Shown one piece after another: positions 12,353-26,784 of a stretch of 64,000 bases of DNA. The stretch is from the NCBI GenBank assembly GCA_963921425.1, contig OY992833.1:32908698-32972697 (forward strand), written 5' to 3'. The translations under genes and the position numbers were made by a program. A model generated the notes under the pieces. The model was not told the DNA's origin. It ran no database searches and saw only the letters and a program-made list of their open reading frames with translations. The stretch's first letter is position 1. Each line of letters starts with the position of its first letter. The DNA is from Dryas octopetala (lineage: Eukaryota > Streptophyta > Magnoliopsida > Rosales > Rosaceae).

Positions 12353-12800
12353 GGCTTAGTTTGGGATTGTTGTGAGAAAAAACGGTTGTGAAGTAAAGCA
12401 GCTGTGAAGTAAAGCAGCTGTGAAGTAAAGCAGCTGCGAAGTAAAGTCAGTTGTGAAGTAAAACAGTTGAGTGTTTGGTAAATTATATTTTCAAAAGTGT
12501 TGTGAGTACAAAAAACAGTATGAAGGTATTTGGTAAATTGTAATGTAAAACTGCTGTGACTATTTATAATTACTAAATTTAGGATATTATGGGTAAAATA
12601 AAATTTTCATTGTTGTTATGATTCACTGCAGCTTTCAAAAGCACCTACAAACTTGCTTTCTATTTTTGCTGTGGAGAGTTGAGAATTGTGGAACAAAGCA
12701 TTTTTTCATTTTTTTACCAAACACCGAAACTGCTGTGAGTGATTGAGAATTGTCATCCACAGCAGCTTTTGGGTCCTCCACAACAATCCCAAACGGGGCC
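12353..12800. mobile_element. Tourist-like (PIF/Harbinger) MITE with TAA target duplication
   Basis: The left end is GGCTTAGTTTGGGATTGTTG and the right end in reverse complement is GGCCCCGTTTGGGATTGTTG; both continue TGRG. TAA flanks both sides (12350-12352 and 12801-12803). A 3-bp TAA/TTA duplication with GGSC..GTTTGG ends is typical of PIF/Harbinger MITEs. The element is 448 bases with no coding capacity. Confidence 0.8.
12386..12469. repeat. 16-bp minisatellite inside the Tourist-like MITE
   Basis: About five tandem copies of a 16-base unit close to TGTGAAGTAAAGCAGC. The later copies are diverged. The array lies just inside the left end of the MITE. Confidence 0.8.
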
Positions 12801-13176
12801 TAAATAAATTTTAGAGATCATCAAATAGTAAAAAGAAATTGATGTAAGATTGGAAGAGGAATACAGAAAAAGTAATAATAATAGGAAGGAGATCACTAAT
12901 GGGAGAAAATTAGGCAATTAACTCAAATAAAAAAATTACAATAATACTCAGTAGGACAATTTTCATTTTTTCATCTTTGTTTTCCTGCCCTCTCTTATCA
13001 AACTCAAATATGTGAGTTATCTCTTGAGAGAAAACAAATTGAGGCAGTGCTTTAATGGAATCAATTGATTGTTGTATCTTGAGAGGACAGACGCCTAAAC
13101 AACTACAAGCACCAAAGTAAGGGGGAAATCTGTCTTTAGGTCATTGCAAATATGAAGAATTAATCCTCATACTGAG

Positions 13177-14096
13177 AAGCCTGAAAAGGTTTAAGGTAGT
13201 GACTTTAAAAGTTGGCAACATAAAATAATGTTTTATTTAACAACATTGAACCTAGCCCATTTTTTGAAGGAAGAAGCACCTTTGACAGAGGAATATCCTT
13301 TGTCTAAAGAGACTTGTGTTACAATTGATGCATGGGGTCACTGGGATTTCTTATGTAGAAATTACATTATGAATGGGCTAGATTGTACGCTATATGAAGT
13401 ATATTCAGTACACAAAACAACAAAAGAATTATAGGATTCATTGGAGAAAAGGTATAAAACTGAACATGCTGGATCAAAGAAATTTGTAGTTGGCAAATTT
13501 CTTGCATTCAAAATGAATGATTCCACACCTGTTGTCAACCAAGTCCAAGATCTTCAAATCATTATCCATGATATTCATGCTCAAGGAATGACAATTAGTG
13601 AATCTTTTCAAGCGGCATCAATTAAAGAAAAATTCCCACCTTCTTGGAAGGATTTCAAAAGTTATCTAAAACAGAAACGCAAGGAAATGACTTCGGAAGA
13701 TCTTATTGTGAGGCTTCGAAATGAAGAAGATAACATAAAGAATGAGAAGAATGGTGTGACACCATTTATGGAAGCCAAAGCCAATATTGTTGAGGGAGAA
13801 ATTTCAAAGTCAAAGTTCAATTCCCAGAAAAATAAAAGAAAGAATTCTGACCATGGGCCGAAGGGCAAGAACTCCAAGAGAATTAAAGGCAATTGTTGGG
13901 TGTGTGTGAAACCTGGACACAAAGCACAAAATGCCGTCACAAAAAAGATCAAAATTCTACTAATCCAAACAACCTAGCGGCAAAACCAGTCAAGTTAATA
14001 TGACAATGGATCATTTGGCAAAATGATGAGAGACTGTAAAGACTGGTGAATTGAAATTGGAGCCACTAGACACATATGTGGTGATAGAATCAAGAT
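13177..14096 (+). pseudogene. Decayed Ty1/copia gag and protease start
   Basis: The plus-strand reading gives a copia Gag (UBN2-type) with FYLTTLNLAHFLKEEAP, then IDAWGHWDFLCRNYIMNGL, then KTTKEL. A TAG stop at 13432 stands where the family usually has Trp, followed by DSLEKRYKTEHAGSKKF. The zinc knuckle is degenerate: CWVCVKPGHKAQNA lacks the last Cys. Further stops follow. Around 14047-14085 a protease-like stretch reads IEIGATRHICGD, where active family members have the catalytic D-T/S-G-A motif. No integrase or reverse transcriptase is seen. A purine tract at about 14321-14337 could be a remnant polypurine tract. It is a dead retrotransposon fragment. Confidence 0.8.
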
Positions 14097-14337
14097 GTAG
14101 GTTGTACCAAAGGAACACCTTTTGGTTATATCAATTATGCTTGTTCTTTGTAAGAAAAAATACTAGCGTTGTCAGGCATAATCTGGATTTAAGTCTTTGG
14201 TTATACAGTTATCGGCAGTTTAACTTTTTATCGGCAGTTATACAGTTATGGTTAAAAGTGTCTTTGGTTTTACAAAGCAAGCCTGGCAGCAGCTGATTTG
14301 GAACTTGGAAGATCTTGTTCCCAAGGGAGAGGGGGAT

Positions 14338-14835
14338 AATCAGAATTTTTCAAAAAGTTAGAGATCTTTTCAAATAATAAATTTACCCTAGATAAAATCA
14401 TCATATTAAAAATGAAATTGTAATCGCACCATGATTCAATGCTCACAAATTATCCATATAGAACAAGAACAAAATTGGGGCGAAGAGCATTGGACCTCAG
14501 AAATCTGGGAATGGGATGTAGCATCTCCAACTACAGAAATCTGCATGTTTTGTCCTTCAACAGTTCATATATATCTTCAAAATCTACATCTGTCAGATCT
14601 AACTAATTCTTCCCAGACTGCCTACGTTTGTTTACATCAATTTGAAAAAAAATAAATAAAATCCTGTGGTTCAGTTTAGCAGGCTAAAATTACATCTACC
14701 ATTTTCATGTTACAAAAATTGTACATAGAAACACTAACTCAGACCCGTCACGGCCTACCTAGAGCTCACTTGGGCATTTCATTCTTCAACATATTTACCA
14801 ATAAAAAGCCAAGTACCTAACTGCTGTCTTGATCT
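14338..14835. other. Spacer downstream of MED13, probably includes its 3' UTR
   Basis: AT-rich with no gene recognised. The part nearest 14835 is expected to be the MED13 3' UTR because that gene ends at 14836 on the minus strand. Short open frames here have no recognisable similarity. Confidence 0.5.
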
Positions 14836-17800
14836 TTAACCCACACTTTGGGCTTTCTCTGGATTTCTAGAGAGCACCATATCAGCAAAATGAAGAAGCC
14901 TTCTTAGTCTCAAAACCATATCACAATGAAAAGGCAGTGCAGTTCGCCTCTCCAGGAATGCTGGGCTTGCAGTCATCCAAGAGAGAGCATGAAGCTCTGC
15001 CGCAACAGATTCAAGAATCACATGAGTCTCAATTTCAAATTCTCTAGCCTCTGAGTTTGGACTCCTTCCAACTTGTTTAGTATTACTTCTCATGATTTTT
15101 TCTTGGCTAAAGTTATTACCTCCATAATGATCAATAAGACTGACCAAAAGAACTGAAGGCCATTCTTCTTTGAAGTTACTCCTATGATCTTTCCTCATGG
15201 TTGGTACAGCTTTTGAAACCACAAAACAAGTAGAAAGGGGAATAGCAGAGCCTTTGCTATGAAGAAGATGGGCTAGTGGTGGTGATTCAGCAGTGAGGCA
15301 TGTGGGCAGCTGAAGAGGTGTTGGAGGGAGGAAACGCATGCTGGGTGAGGGGATCAGAATGTAAGAAGCAGGTGTGGAACCAAGAGACTTCATGGGGGTG
15401 AAGCCTTCCAAATATCCCGAGGAGCCCACACCAATACCACCTTGAGCTCCTGCACGAAGCTTGGAGTTAATATTACGATAAAAAAACTTCATAATAAGTT
15501 CACAGATCCAGTTGGCAGATTATTTAGTATGATTTTAAAGTGGCTCAGTATAAAGCAATTTATGTGATTTACCTAACTGAACTATTCATAATAGAAAAGT
15601 TTCTGTAGTATGCAACATACAATTTTTTGTGCGGATCAAGACCACTATGGTCTGTAATTGCATTCATAATGTCCTAATTGATGCTGTTAATTTTTGTTCC
15701 CTTGCTTCTTTTTCCCTCTTTTCTTTTGAGCCATACAAAAGAAAAGAAAACAAAAAGAAGAACAAATATCACTGTGTACCACTTCCAATGCAGGCAAATG
15801 AAAAAAGATGCAAAGGGTGCTATTCCAGTTGAATTTAGAAACTGTTATTCCAACAATTTCCAAAGGTGGGTTTTATTTCATGAATATGATAAAGTAGTCG
15901 CAACTCCAAGATTTCCATAAGAATACAAAAAGAAAGGAAAGCAAAAAAAAAAAAAAAAGAGAGAATCACAACTAGATAGAAACTCAACTTGAGCAAATCT
16001 CACTTTTAAAATTTAAAGGTTAATTTTATTTTATTCTAAAGCATAATGAGTTACTCAAGTTTGTACGAATGATATCTCTGAACAGTGATCAATAATTTAA
16101 TAGTGAAAAAATACCTTAAAGTTGTGTACAAATTAATAAGCAAAATCTTTTATATCACGATATTTTTTAAGAACAAGGCATCTAACGGCATTTTGGAGGG
16201 ACACCACACATGTAATGAGAGGGCAAGCCTTGGTGCAACAGTATGGTTGCTCCATTGTGACTTGAAGCTCATGGGTTCCAAAAGCGAAACGGCCTCTTCT
16301 CAAGCAGGCGTCAAGTTGTGTATATCTGATCCTCCCCAGACCCCACAGTGGCGGAGGCCTTGTGTACTGTACCACCCCCCACAAGTGCCTATTCGGTTTA
16401 TGCTTTGAATTTTTACAACCATTAAATACTATGCCAAATACCATTCAAGTACTAACCTAGGTCATGCATTAGCAGTTAAGGAATAAAGCACAACCTCCAT
16501 AGTATAATGTTAAGTGTTGGACAGGTGGGGTGCTGATATTAAATTGCTTTTTCATTCAAATCAACAATGAATGGTAATGAGGACTTGAAGAACTAACTCA
16601 CCGGGAGATGGTGTATCTGCTTGACAAACAAGATGCAAAGAATGATCAATTGCAATTGTAACAAAGCTGATGCTTTGCACCCACTGAAGCAAACTCCTTG
16701 AGCTGTCAATCAATGTATGTGCACCCATAAGCTGCTTTCTCGCAGAAGGGTGTCCTAAACCACCTTTCATGAATCCAGACATTTTTGAGTGAGGGCTGCC
16801 ATAGAGAGGGCCAGGTGATGAAGGTAGGGTTCTTTCTTGAATCAAGCTCATTTCCTGCTGCTGCAAAGAAGGCCCATTACTACTAGCAGACATCCCATCA
16901 GACACAGACCGCCGCAATTGCAAATGCCATTTTTTCACTTCTGAACCCCCAACCGAATTAATTGCTTTCTGCCACTCTGTTTAAAGGGAAAACACAAAAA
17001 CTCAACACCAATGCCAATTCGAGAAAAGAGAATAAAAGAAGAGTTGAAAATGGTTTCAACATACAGGCTGTACAGATAATAATAAAAAATGATTGCAGTA
17101 ATGCATTTACCAACAGAAAAAAAAAAAAAAAAAAGTATACTAAACTGCATGTGGGCACTTTACTGCATGTGGGCACTTTATCTCATGATATAATTGTCAC
17201 CTATATATAATTAATCTTCCATTACAGTTCATCACTAAAAAAACCAGTAATGCATAATACTTTTTTTATAATACTGTTGCAGCTTCCTAATAGCACCTCA
17301 ACACCACAAGAACTTTCAACAGAAAGGCGTAAAAAATTGGAAATGTAAAATGATGGGATGATCTTGTATACCTTGGTATTCAAGTTCATAGAAACTTCCA
17401 ATGCGTGCAATCACAAAGTCTCTGGGTTTGGCGACACCGGTATCAGAAGAGCATCCTTGCAGTATCTGACAGCCTCGCTGCAGAACTTGCACAAAAAGGC
17501 ACTCCAGTCCCTTTGTGTCCTGTCTACTGCTAATTCCACCAAAGGGGGATATGTGGGCATCAAGTAATTCTCCCCTTGAATCTGTCCAGATGCATATCAA
17601 CCAACGCCAATCCTCTGTCCATCCATAGCAACAATGTAGGCTTGGAGTCTTATCTAGTTCAGATCCATCAGCTTGCGAGCCTGACCCAGCATCCGCACTT
17701 CCACCCAAATTTGCACTCTGCATAAAGCCTCCACTACTATCATCTGACAATGGCTTTGAAGATTCTGGTGGTAAATTACCAAGAGCTAAAGGTAAAAATC

Positions 17801-20800
17801 CACGCTCTAAAGAACCAGGTTCCGCAAGAATAAAAAGTGGTTCAAACATGTAGCGAGTCTCATCTTGGAGGGAAATATCTCCAATTCTGTTGGGATCACA
17901 GCTTACTGCTCCAGTTCTTGTTGTTGGCCATGAACTATCCCAGGTACCAGTCCTCAAACTAGCATCAATTTCTCCCTCTCTTGGAATGGAATGCCCAGTA
18001 ATTCGAGGGCCAACACAGTCCTTCCACATCACCGGACTGGGAGAAGACATTTGTGTGAGGACTGAATGGGATCTACTAGACAATGATGATGATTGGACTG
18101 TATCATTAGAGGATCCTCGTGATATTCTACGAGCCTTGTTGTAAACAGTAAAAGCAGTCTCCTTAAGAACTACAAGCTCATTCAGTGATGGACTAGTAAC
18201 TTTAAAAATGGCATCCACTGTCACAATCTGCAGTACCAATTTAGGAATACTAAACCCAGAGAGCACTAAAATATTTGATATTGATGCTTCGTCCACTGCT
18301 GCCGAGTAGCTTAACGCCTTCGAAACCTGACTGTGCAATATAGATCTCCTTTCTTTGTCTGACTGGAAAATGACTGATCCAATAGCAACAGAAGATTCAA
18401 TAACAGTCTGTAAAACTGCACTAGGCTCAGGGAAGGGGCAAACAACATAAACCACCTGGATACAAAGAACCAACCGAAACATATGATGTCAAATCTGTTA
18501 GCCATCTAAGATCAGTGTTGAACAGAATGGTGATGCAAAAACAACTGAGTGAAGTTGGTTCTCCAATATGCAATATAGTGATAAACTGTGTTGGCTATGG
18601 TATGTCAATTATTATTGAATGGGATAACCATTCCAAATCACACCCCCCCCCCCCCCCCTTTTCCAAAAAAAAAGGAAAGAGAAAAAATCACGGCCTCCTT
18701 AAGACAATCAAAAGCAGTTAAATGGTTCATAATTAATCTTGAGCATATAGTAGTTAAATACATTTTTCAATTAACTATCAAAATAGAAGAAATTGACTTT
18801 CCAAGGTACTCAAAAGAGTCCCAAGAAGATAAGTAAACTTTCCAATTTCACATATACTTCTGAAACCTAAATATCAATTTATCATAATTGTAGGAACAAC
18901 ATGAAATTTCTATAATCAGTATACAACAATAATTGAAGGCAAGTTTGAGTTGCTACTGCTACTCACCATACAAGGACCACTACTTCCTTCTTTTGCATTT
19001 GCGGACAAGCATTGACCAAGTTTCAAAGCTTTGAGAGCCTTTGAGAGAGACTTAAGGTAGCTCCTCAAGTCCCAACCATTCGAAAGAGAAAGAAAATAAT
19101 CACTTATTGAGCCTACAAGAGATGCATTGCTGCTTTCTGTCTTCATTGCTTGAGGGCAATCAAGGAGGACAAACCCAGAAGATGACCATTTTCCAGAGTC
19201 AACCTCCATTTGGTTGCCAAAACTCTGGGGTAAATGAGTTCCCAGTTTGCATGTTTCATAGACTGGAGAAAAGCCAAAAAGAATTAAAACACGGAAAGAG
19301 AGAGGGGGAGGGGGGATAAAGTGAAGGAACAATTATTCTCTCCTACTAAACAAATAAAATTTGGAGGCATGCAACTTCACCATAGATAGGAAACTTAATA
19401 GATTAATAAAAATGGAAAGTTACAGAGAAAGTGGACCAGCAGTCCACGAACAAAGCTACCCTAAGCCTACAAAAACCAGGCACCAAACATACAATAAGTG
19501 AGCAAACAGCAGCTTTACATTCCATGTATAATAGAAAAAATAGGCAGTCTCTGAACACCGAGGAAATTGAAGCCCATGGCACGGCCCAAAATCAAACTTT
19601 AACCTAAAGCCCATCCACAGTCTTCCCGACCTTATTTTCCCTTCAATTAACAACTCAGAAAATTTTCTTCCAATTAACACATTAACACTTTGAGAGAACA
19701 GATTGTTTTCTCCTAAGAGAATTCTCTAGTTATTATTCTCTTAAAGAAGGATGGTCTAACAATTTTTCTATTTTCAGGGGTTGACTGGTTATGTAAGACT
19801 TTTCAAGAGGCTAGAGAAAATGCCATGCCCCATACCTAACTAGCCCGGGGCGGGGTCAGGGTAGATGCCTGAGGCAGAAATATTCAGTAAAAACTTGGTA
19901 TTCCCTTCTATGATTGGGATTCTTGAGTTAAAATGTTAGAGCTTTGTCATCCTTCTTGACTGATAGCATAATTTTCTCCTCTGCTAACACAATGATGCAG
20001 AACCAAGAGAGAGAAAAGAGAACAGAGAGAAATAGAAGAGGGAGAATGAGGAGGGAGAGAAATAGAAGATCACAAGAGAGGAAATTCTGATGTTACTTTC
20101 AATAACCAAGTCAGTCAAAAGAATTATACCATAGCCAATTTAAAGAGACCAATCCAAATCAACTCGAACTATATATTCCCTAATCAAATAAAATTTCCCA
20201 ATTAAGTCCCTGAAAAAATAGGATCTACATCATTTTCCATCACATAAGCAACGTCTGTAATTTGACCCAAAAAAAAAAGAAAAAAAGAAAAAAGCAACGT
20301 CTGTAACAACAAAAGTCTTGTAGTACAGGTAGATTGTTATTTCCTTCACTATGATACTTCAGGTATTTGTGCAACAATAACATCAATACCAGAAGACAAA
20401 CAAAAAACTTGTGAAAAACAAAGAAAAGTAGACGATAATAATCTCCATTTGAAGCAAATTACCACTTACCAGTTCCTAGTTGTTGGAAAAAATCAGCAGC
20501 GGCAGATGTAAGGGGATCAAAGTCTGGACATATAACATAATAAGTAATCTGCAACAATTAATGAGCAGAAAGTTGAAGAACCATTGACAAATGCAAGCAA
20601 TTTCAAATATCCTTCCACACTAGATATACAGGGATGTAGAAAACACAAATAATTTATATCTGACAATTTTTCCAATTGGTTTCACTGAACTTACAGGTTT
20701 TTGTAGCGCATATGGCTCAAGGGGAGCCTTTTCCCAGAGGTGCAGAGAGTTTGCTGACGTCTTAAGCCAATCATCCTGATACCTAATACACAAATCATTA

Positions 20801-23800
20801 TTTGCACATTTTCTCTATATGTGAGATGGAAAAAGAGATTATTTCAAATATGCCAACAAATTCACATCAGCCAGAAAATCGGCAAGAAGGTGCCACTATC
20901 ATCTCAACAAGCTGTTCTTTGTTCCAACTATCTAATTTCTTCTGACCATCCATAACTTTAACACACAACTCCTGAGAGTTACATGAATACAGTAGAGGTT
21001 TCTCATTGTCATTCTAGGCCTAATAAGTAATAACTTCATATCTCAGAATATTCTGTTCTCCGTTACAAAACAAAAAAGGTAGTGTTGCTTGAACCAGAAT
21101 AATTGCAAGAAAGTCAAAAGATAATTGATCAAGACAATTAGCATATATTCTCGGTGGAACACTTTTTTATAGATTTGTAAATCACTCTGTTTTCAAAGGT
21201 GAAGGTGTCCTAAGGTATTTTACTAACAAGGCAAGGATTAAACCTTTCAGGTCTCAAAGTTCAAAATTTACCTGTCCTACAAAATTTATAAAAAGAGTAT
21301 TTCTCTCCTTCAATGTCTTTTGCACACTTCCAAGGAAAAATCCTTCTTACTCATGGTTATAACAAAAGAATCACAATCTAGAAAACAAAATAAAAATACA
21401 AACAATGGCAGAGGTTGACGATGGATGGTATTGGAGATCTCTGCAATGACACGCCGCTACACAAAGGGAATCATTTTGTTTAGGGAATGAGACATTGGGG
21501 TGCTTACAGAATGATACTGGTTTTTAAAATAATAAATAAATGAAACCCATACCCAAAGCAACGTCATTTTGGGTAGAATTTTTTTTTTTTAAGGACGTGC
21601 CTTTCATCCATTACAGCATACGCCTTAAAAAAGGCATAACCCTATGCAGAATTTCATCAAACAGGGGGCACCTATGGCGCTTCCCCCTTGCATCACCCTA
21701 AGGCATGCCTTGCCAAAGCCTTTGAGAACACTGGTAAACCATATTTCTAGAAACCTTTGGACATATGGTAATACTACCAAAATATGAGATGCTTATTTAT
21801 GTCTAGGTATCACTCTGATGAAGGCAGATTGCATTGTACATTTGCACATGTGCAAATGGCACTCATGAAAAACTTTGATGCTAACTACTATGGAGTTCTA
21901 TAACAGATTTCCCCATTGACCATATAGAACATATTACTTTTGGTAAGAGAGGTTAATCAGTCCTAATCGCTTTGGCTATGAGTTGATTAAAGATAATGCT
22001 AATTTATACTTATCTTCGGGTTAGTTTGAGTGTCATTTGGCTATTTCAAATAGAACAATGCTTGGGTACTCATGTTTGAGTACAAACCTTGTACTCATGG
22101 CCAATCAAATGAGCCCATGATGGGGTCCACCATCCCAACTCTCTTTCTCTCTCATGGTGGAGCTCATTTGATTGGCTATGAGTACAAGGTTGGTACTCAA
22201 ACATGAGTACCCAAGCATTGTCCTTTCAAATACCAACCTTCTCTATGTAGGAGGTCATCGAATTCTCCATATTGTGTTTGAAGCCCATGCTCCTTAGATA
22301 CAAATGATTTCTGTTAACAAGGCACAAACAATGTCTAATCTCACTTCCAGATGTGAACAAAAGTGGTATCAGGACACATACCCAACAAGTATAGCAGGCG
22401 ATGGAATAACAAAAATTGTCGGTTTTAGCCGGGAGCATATCTGCAGGTCATCAGAACTACAGTTTTCTTGGTTTGATCTTCTTTGGGATGTCTCATCCAC
22501 TTTTGCTCCATCCATTGCACTAGACACTGTTGAAAGTCAAAACTGTTTGGTAAAATGAAATCAACAATCACATCAAGTACAGAAAAGCATGACTATACCT
22601 TTAAGGCAAGTTGATCCAACAGAACACGACGGTGATGGGCTCAATGGTTCTCCAATAGATAGTGCCACAGTACTTGATGAATCTCTACACTCACTTATAG
22701 TGAACTCGGCAGAAAATCCATCAACTGTGCTTTCACCTGATTGGTTACGGCCTTTGCACCAGTCAGTGACAGACAATGGCCCATCCAAAATACCAAATGC
22801 AGATTTTAAGGCTGTCTTTATGTCAGACTGCAGCAAACTAATCACAGATGAAGCATGAACCTGAAAAGGGGAAAAATAATTCTATGATATCTGTTTCATC
22901 AATATAATCCCATAATAAGGTCTCAAATAAGTATCACAAGGAAAACTAGTAATATACAGATAAATATTATGACTGAAAAGAAAAAAAGTTGACATGAAAA
23001 GTAACCTAATAGCCTTTTATATCATATTTTGAAAATAAACTTAACAATGACTTGGAAGAGGTCATCTTCAAGAGCAGGACTTAAAATATTGAAGAAGCAA
23101 CACACTGTTTCACACTGCTACTAAAAGTATGACCAGAAATGGCACAAAATATATCCTGATATATATGCCAAAAACACTGCATGCTCTTTCAAACAGTTTT
23201 TGTTTCTTTTCTTTTGATAAGGACTCTAGCTTGATTATCCAAGAAACTTATACAATATCTAGTAAGCTTTTAAAAATATTTTGGCTTCACACGTGGATTT
23301 GAGTCTGTAACTACTAACAAAAAAAAAAAAAAACTATGACAAACAAGTGATAATCATAATTTACCAGGCATCAAAAGCAATTTAATGCAGTACCATATAA
23401 ACCTATCAGAGACAAGCACTCATTAATTAATATAATAATCTAAGGTTCATATAATCAATCTCGCATTAGAACCTCTCCATAACGTGGTTTGACAGTGGCA
23501 TATAATAGAGATCAGCATCAGCATGCTCTTAGAACATGAACAACAATTTTTTGTATAGAAGAACACAATATATAACAAAAGCTTACATCAGCAGAGAGTG
23601 GATCAACTAACTCCACACCAGCAATGTCCAGGGAGTGACAAGAAGCCAGAGTACCCCCACAACCTGCATGGACCATTGAAGGCCCACAAGAAAATCCCTT
23701 CCTCCACTGCTCTTCTAACGCAAGCCAACCATAAGGACCATCTCCACAATCTGAGTCCAGGGCCAAATCAACAAAGGAAGTAGCTTGTTGTACAAGTAAT

Positions 23801-26753
23801 GTAATACCATCAAGAAGTTCCTGAAGGGGTTGTCTTTGCCCATAAGGAAGCATCCCTTCCTCATTGAATAAAGTATGAGGCAAAGATGAGCTGCTTTCCA
23901 TACTAGGAGAACTTGTGGGTTTCGAGACTCTAGGAGCTCCTACAGAGCGCCAAACACCAACAGGTGCGTTGAGATGCCCATCTATCATTCCTCCATCAAT
24001 ATCTCCAGCAATTCTAACTGGTATGGATTCTTTCCTCTTCGCCTCATACTTTCCAGATATGTTTTCTCGCATAATACTGGGGTCACCGAGCAGCCTACTA
24101 AAACCAATAGATGAGAGACTACTTGAAGACAATAAGGTGTGCCGTATCCTACACATTGATGCTTGGAATATGAGGCATTCAATTTCAGTTGCAAGAATGG
24201 TCCTCATAAACAGAACGGGATTTTCTGATTCAAATGTGCCTTCCGTCATTTTCCTCTGGGACGCTTTGACAGCATTTGTAGAATTGAGAATAGGGAATGG
24301 AGATGATGCCACCCCATCACATGTGAGTACAATGCCATTACTACTTGTAAACAATCTTCTATCTTGTTGCTCTTTTCCACTCTCCACATGAGTGTAATAG
24401 TTCTTCAACCGCAGAATACTGCTCACATCCTTCTTTCCGGGAAATACTTTTAAATTCATTGCCATGCCAGTCTTCTCGTCAGATCCATCAAAGCAAGGAG
24501 AAGAAGGTGGGGTTGCACCATATGTGTAATTACTTGCACTTGAATTTGAACTCTCCACTTTTCGAGAATTTGGCAAGTATGGGGTTCTAAAAATGGATGA
24601 TGAGACTTCACTTGTAGGGGTTTCAACAGCTCCATATTCAGGAGCAAATGTCATCAGTGCCTCAGCTTTTATGATGTGATCAAATTCGCTTATATTAGAT
24701 GCTGAAGAGCAGTTCATTGGACCCGAGGGCATAGCACTATTTATGACTCCTTCATTTTTGCTAAGCGTCTCTTCTATTGCTGCTGGAGGCGCTGGAATAA
24801 AGCTTTCAAAGGATGCAAAACCATCGGTCAAAAGCATCTGATCAGAAACATCCATCACCCCAACTGGATTGTCGACTACATCACCACAATCTGGTGCAGA
24901 GAACATAAAAGCCTGAGATTCTGCAGTTCCGGGGGGCTTCACAAAACAAAGAAATGTGATCAGATAAAAAAAAAGTGCACTCATGTCATTAAAATGAAAG
25001 GGGGGGGGAGGGGGAACCACACAATGCAGGTCAACACCCCCCGGCAGAGAAAAAGAAGAGAAGAAAACCAAAAACTTGATTCAAGTAATAAACAATACTT
25101 GAGTCCCACAGATCAATAGATATGAATATTCCTCCAGAAAGTCCATGGGTCTTGGGTCTTAATTTCAGTTTACTGATAAATAATTGTTTCATCCAATATG
25201 ATGGATCCAGAAAAAAATATTGCAACACAAAGTGCAAACAAGAAGCCTTGTAAAGCATCATCCTCAAAATATGCACTGCTTTATGATGGTATATGTAGAG
25301 ATCCCAGAGGATAAGAAAATACCTCCCCGAAAGGCAAAGAATCATCTTCAAATAAGTCGCCAAAATCTCCAAACTCATTAAGCAAAGCATGGATATCAGT
25401 GCCCATATCTCTGTCATCACCATCCCAATCCCAATGAGATCCAATCTGCTCATTCGCAACTCCAGTCATCGCTGAGTTGTTAACTTCCATGGAACCAAAA
25501 TCAGACTTGTATGTATCCTGCAGAGAAGCACTTGTAACTGTACCCACTTGAGCACTTGACTCCGTCATCCCAGCTCGGGGACGCTTAAAACCCTGTAGGG
25601 AAATAATAGTCACTTATCCCACAAACTCATCTCACAGAAGCAAACAGTAATATCAGGAAATCCGTCTGTACACTAGTTCAAGCATATAGCGGATAATCCA
25701 CCTTAGCTGACTCAACACTGTAAAATATAGTCTAATAACTTAAGAGAAACCTCTGTAAAATTATTTTGTTTCTTATTTGTATTTGTTAGAGTCGGATATA
25801 CTGATATCACAGACATGCAAATATTAAGCCATGTCCTTCTACTAGTTCTCAGAAGCTTCCAAGTTTAAGATTGCTTATTTAGCTTGAAATGTGATACCAA
25901 TGAGTGTCCATATACCATACGTGAAATATTTTGATTAAAGAATAGATGAAGTACCAATTTGGATATATCATTTTCCACTCGATCATTAAAAGGTAAACCA
26001 GACTGTCTACAGGTTAAAGAATCGGCATCTGCCTCGAGTTCACTGGCTCCTGTAGCCATCTTGTAGTCACTATCGCTGGAGCTGCTGCTTATGCTACTAA
26101 TGCTGCTACTATTGCTGCTGTTACTACTATTATAACCATGTTGTGTGCGAATCCCATTGGCTTCGTTCCATTCCTCCATAGGATCTAGGTTCCCAGAACT
26201 GCTGAAACCAGAACAGCCAGAAGAAAGAGAAAATAAAATTTTAGCCACCATATTTAACTCTATCTATAATGAACCTCAATAATAAAAGAGTTGTGTTTCA
26301 AGAAATAAATCATCAAAAATAAGGTCAAATATATAGTTTAGAACATCAAGTCGCATTAAGTGACACAATAATGACAAGCAACATTATCAACCTCGTTAGA
26401 GAAAAATAATAAAATGATGAATAAGTATGTGCAGATTGATAAAAATAGACCTATTAAAACACCTTTTTTTGTAGGAAACAGAACAGTTTTATCATGAAAA
26501 AGTAGAAAATAAACAAACACAGTGAACCTATTGGTCAAAAAAAAAAAAAAAACAAACACAGTGAACCTGTAGATTTTCATTCTTTCCAAGTCCTCTTTGA
26601 CCTATGAATCTTAAACTACATTTTTCAACTTCCAATCAACTTCTGCATGCTTCCTAACCTAACCCCTGTATAAATCTAAACTCCAATTCTGTTACTGTTG
26701 TTCTATGTCAAGCTGATGATTATTTGTGTATGTCAATTCTGTATACACATACC

Positions 26754-26784
<31 letters not shown>

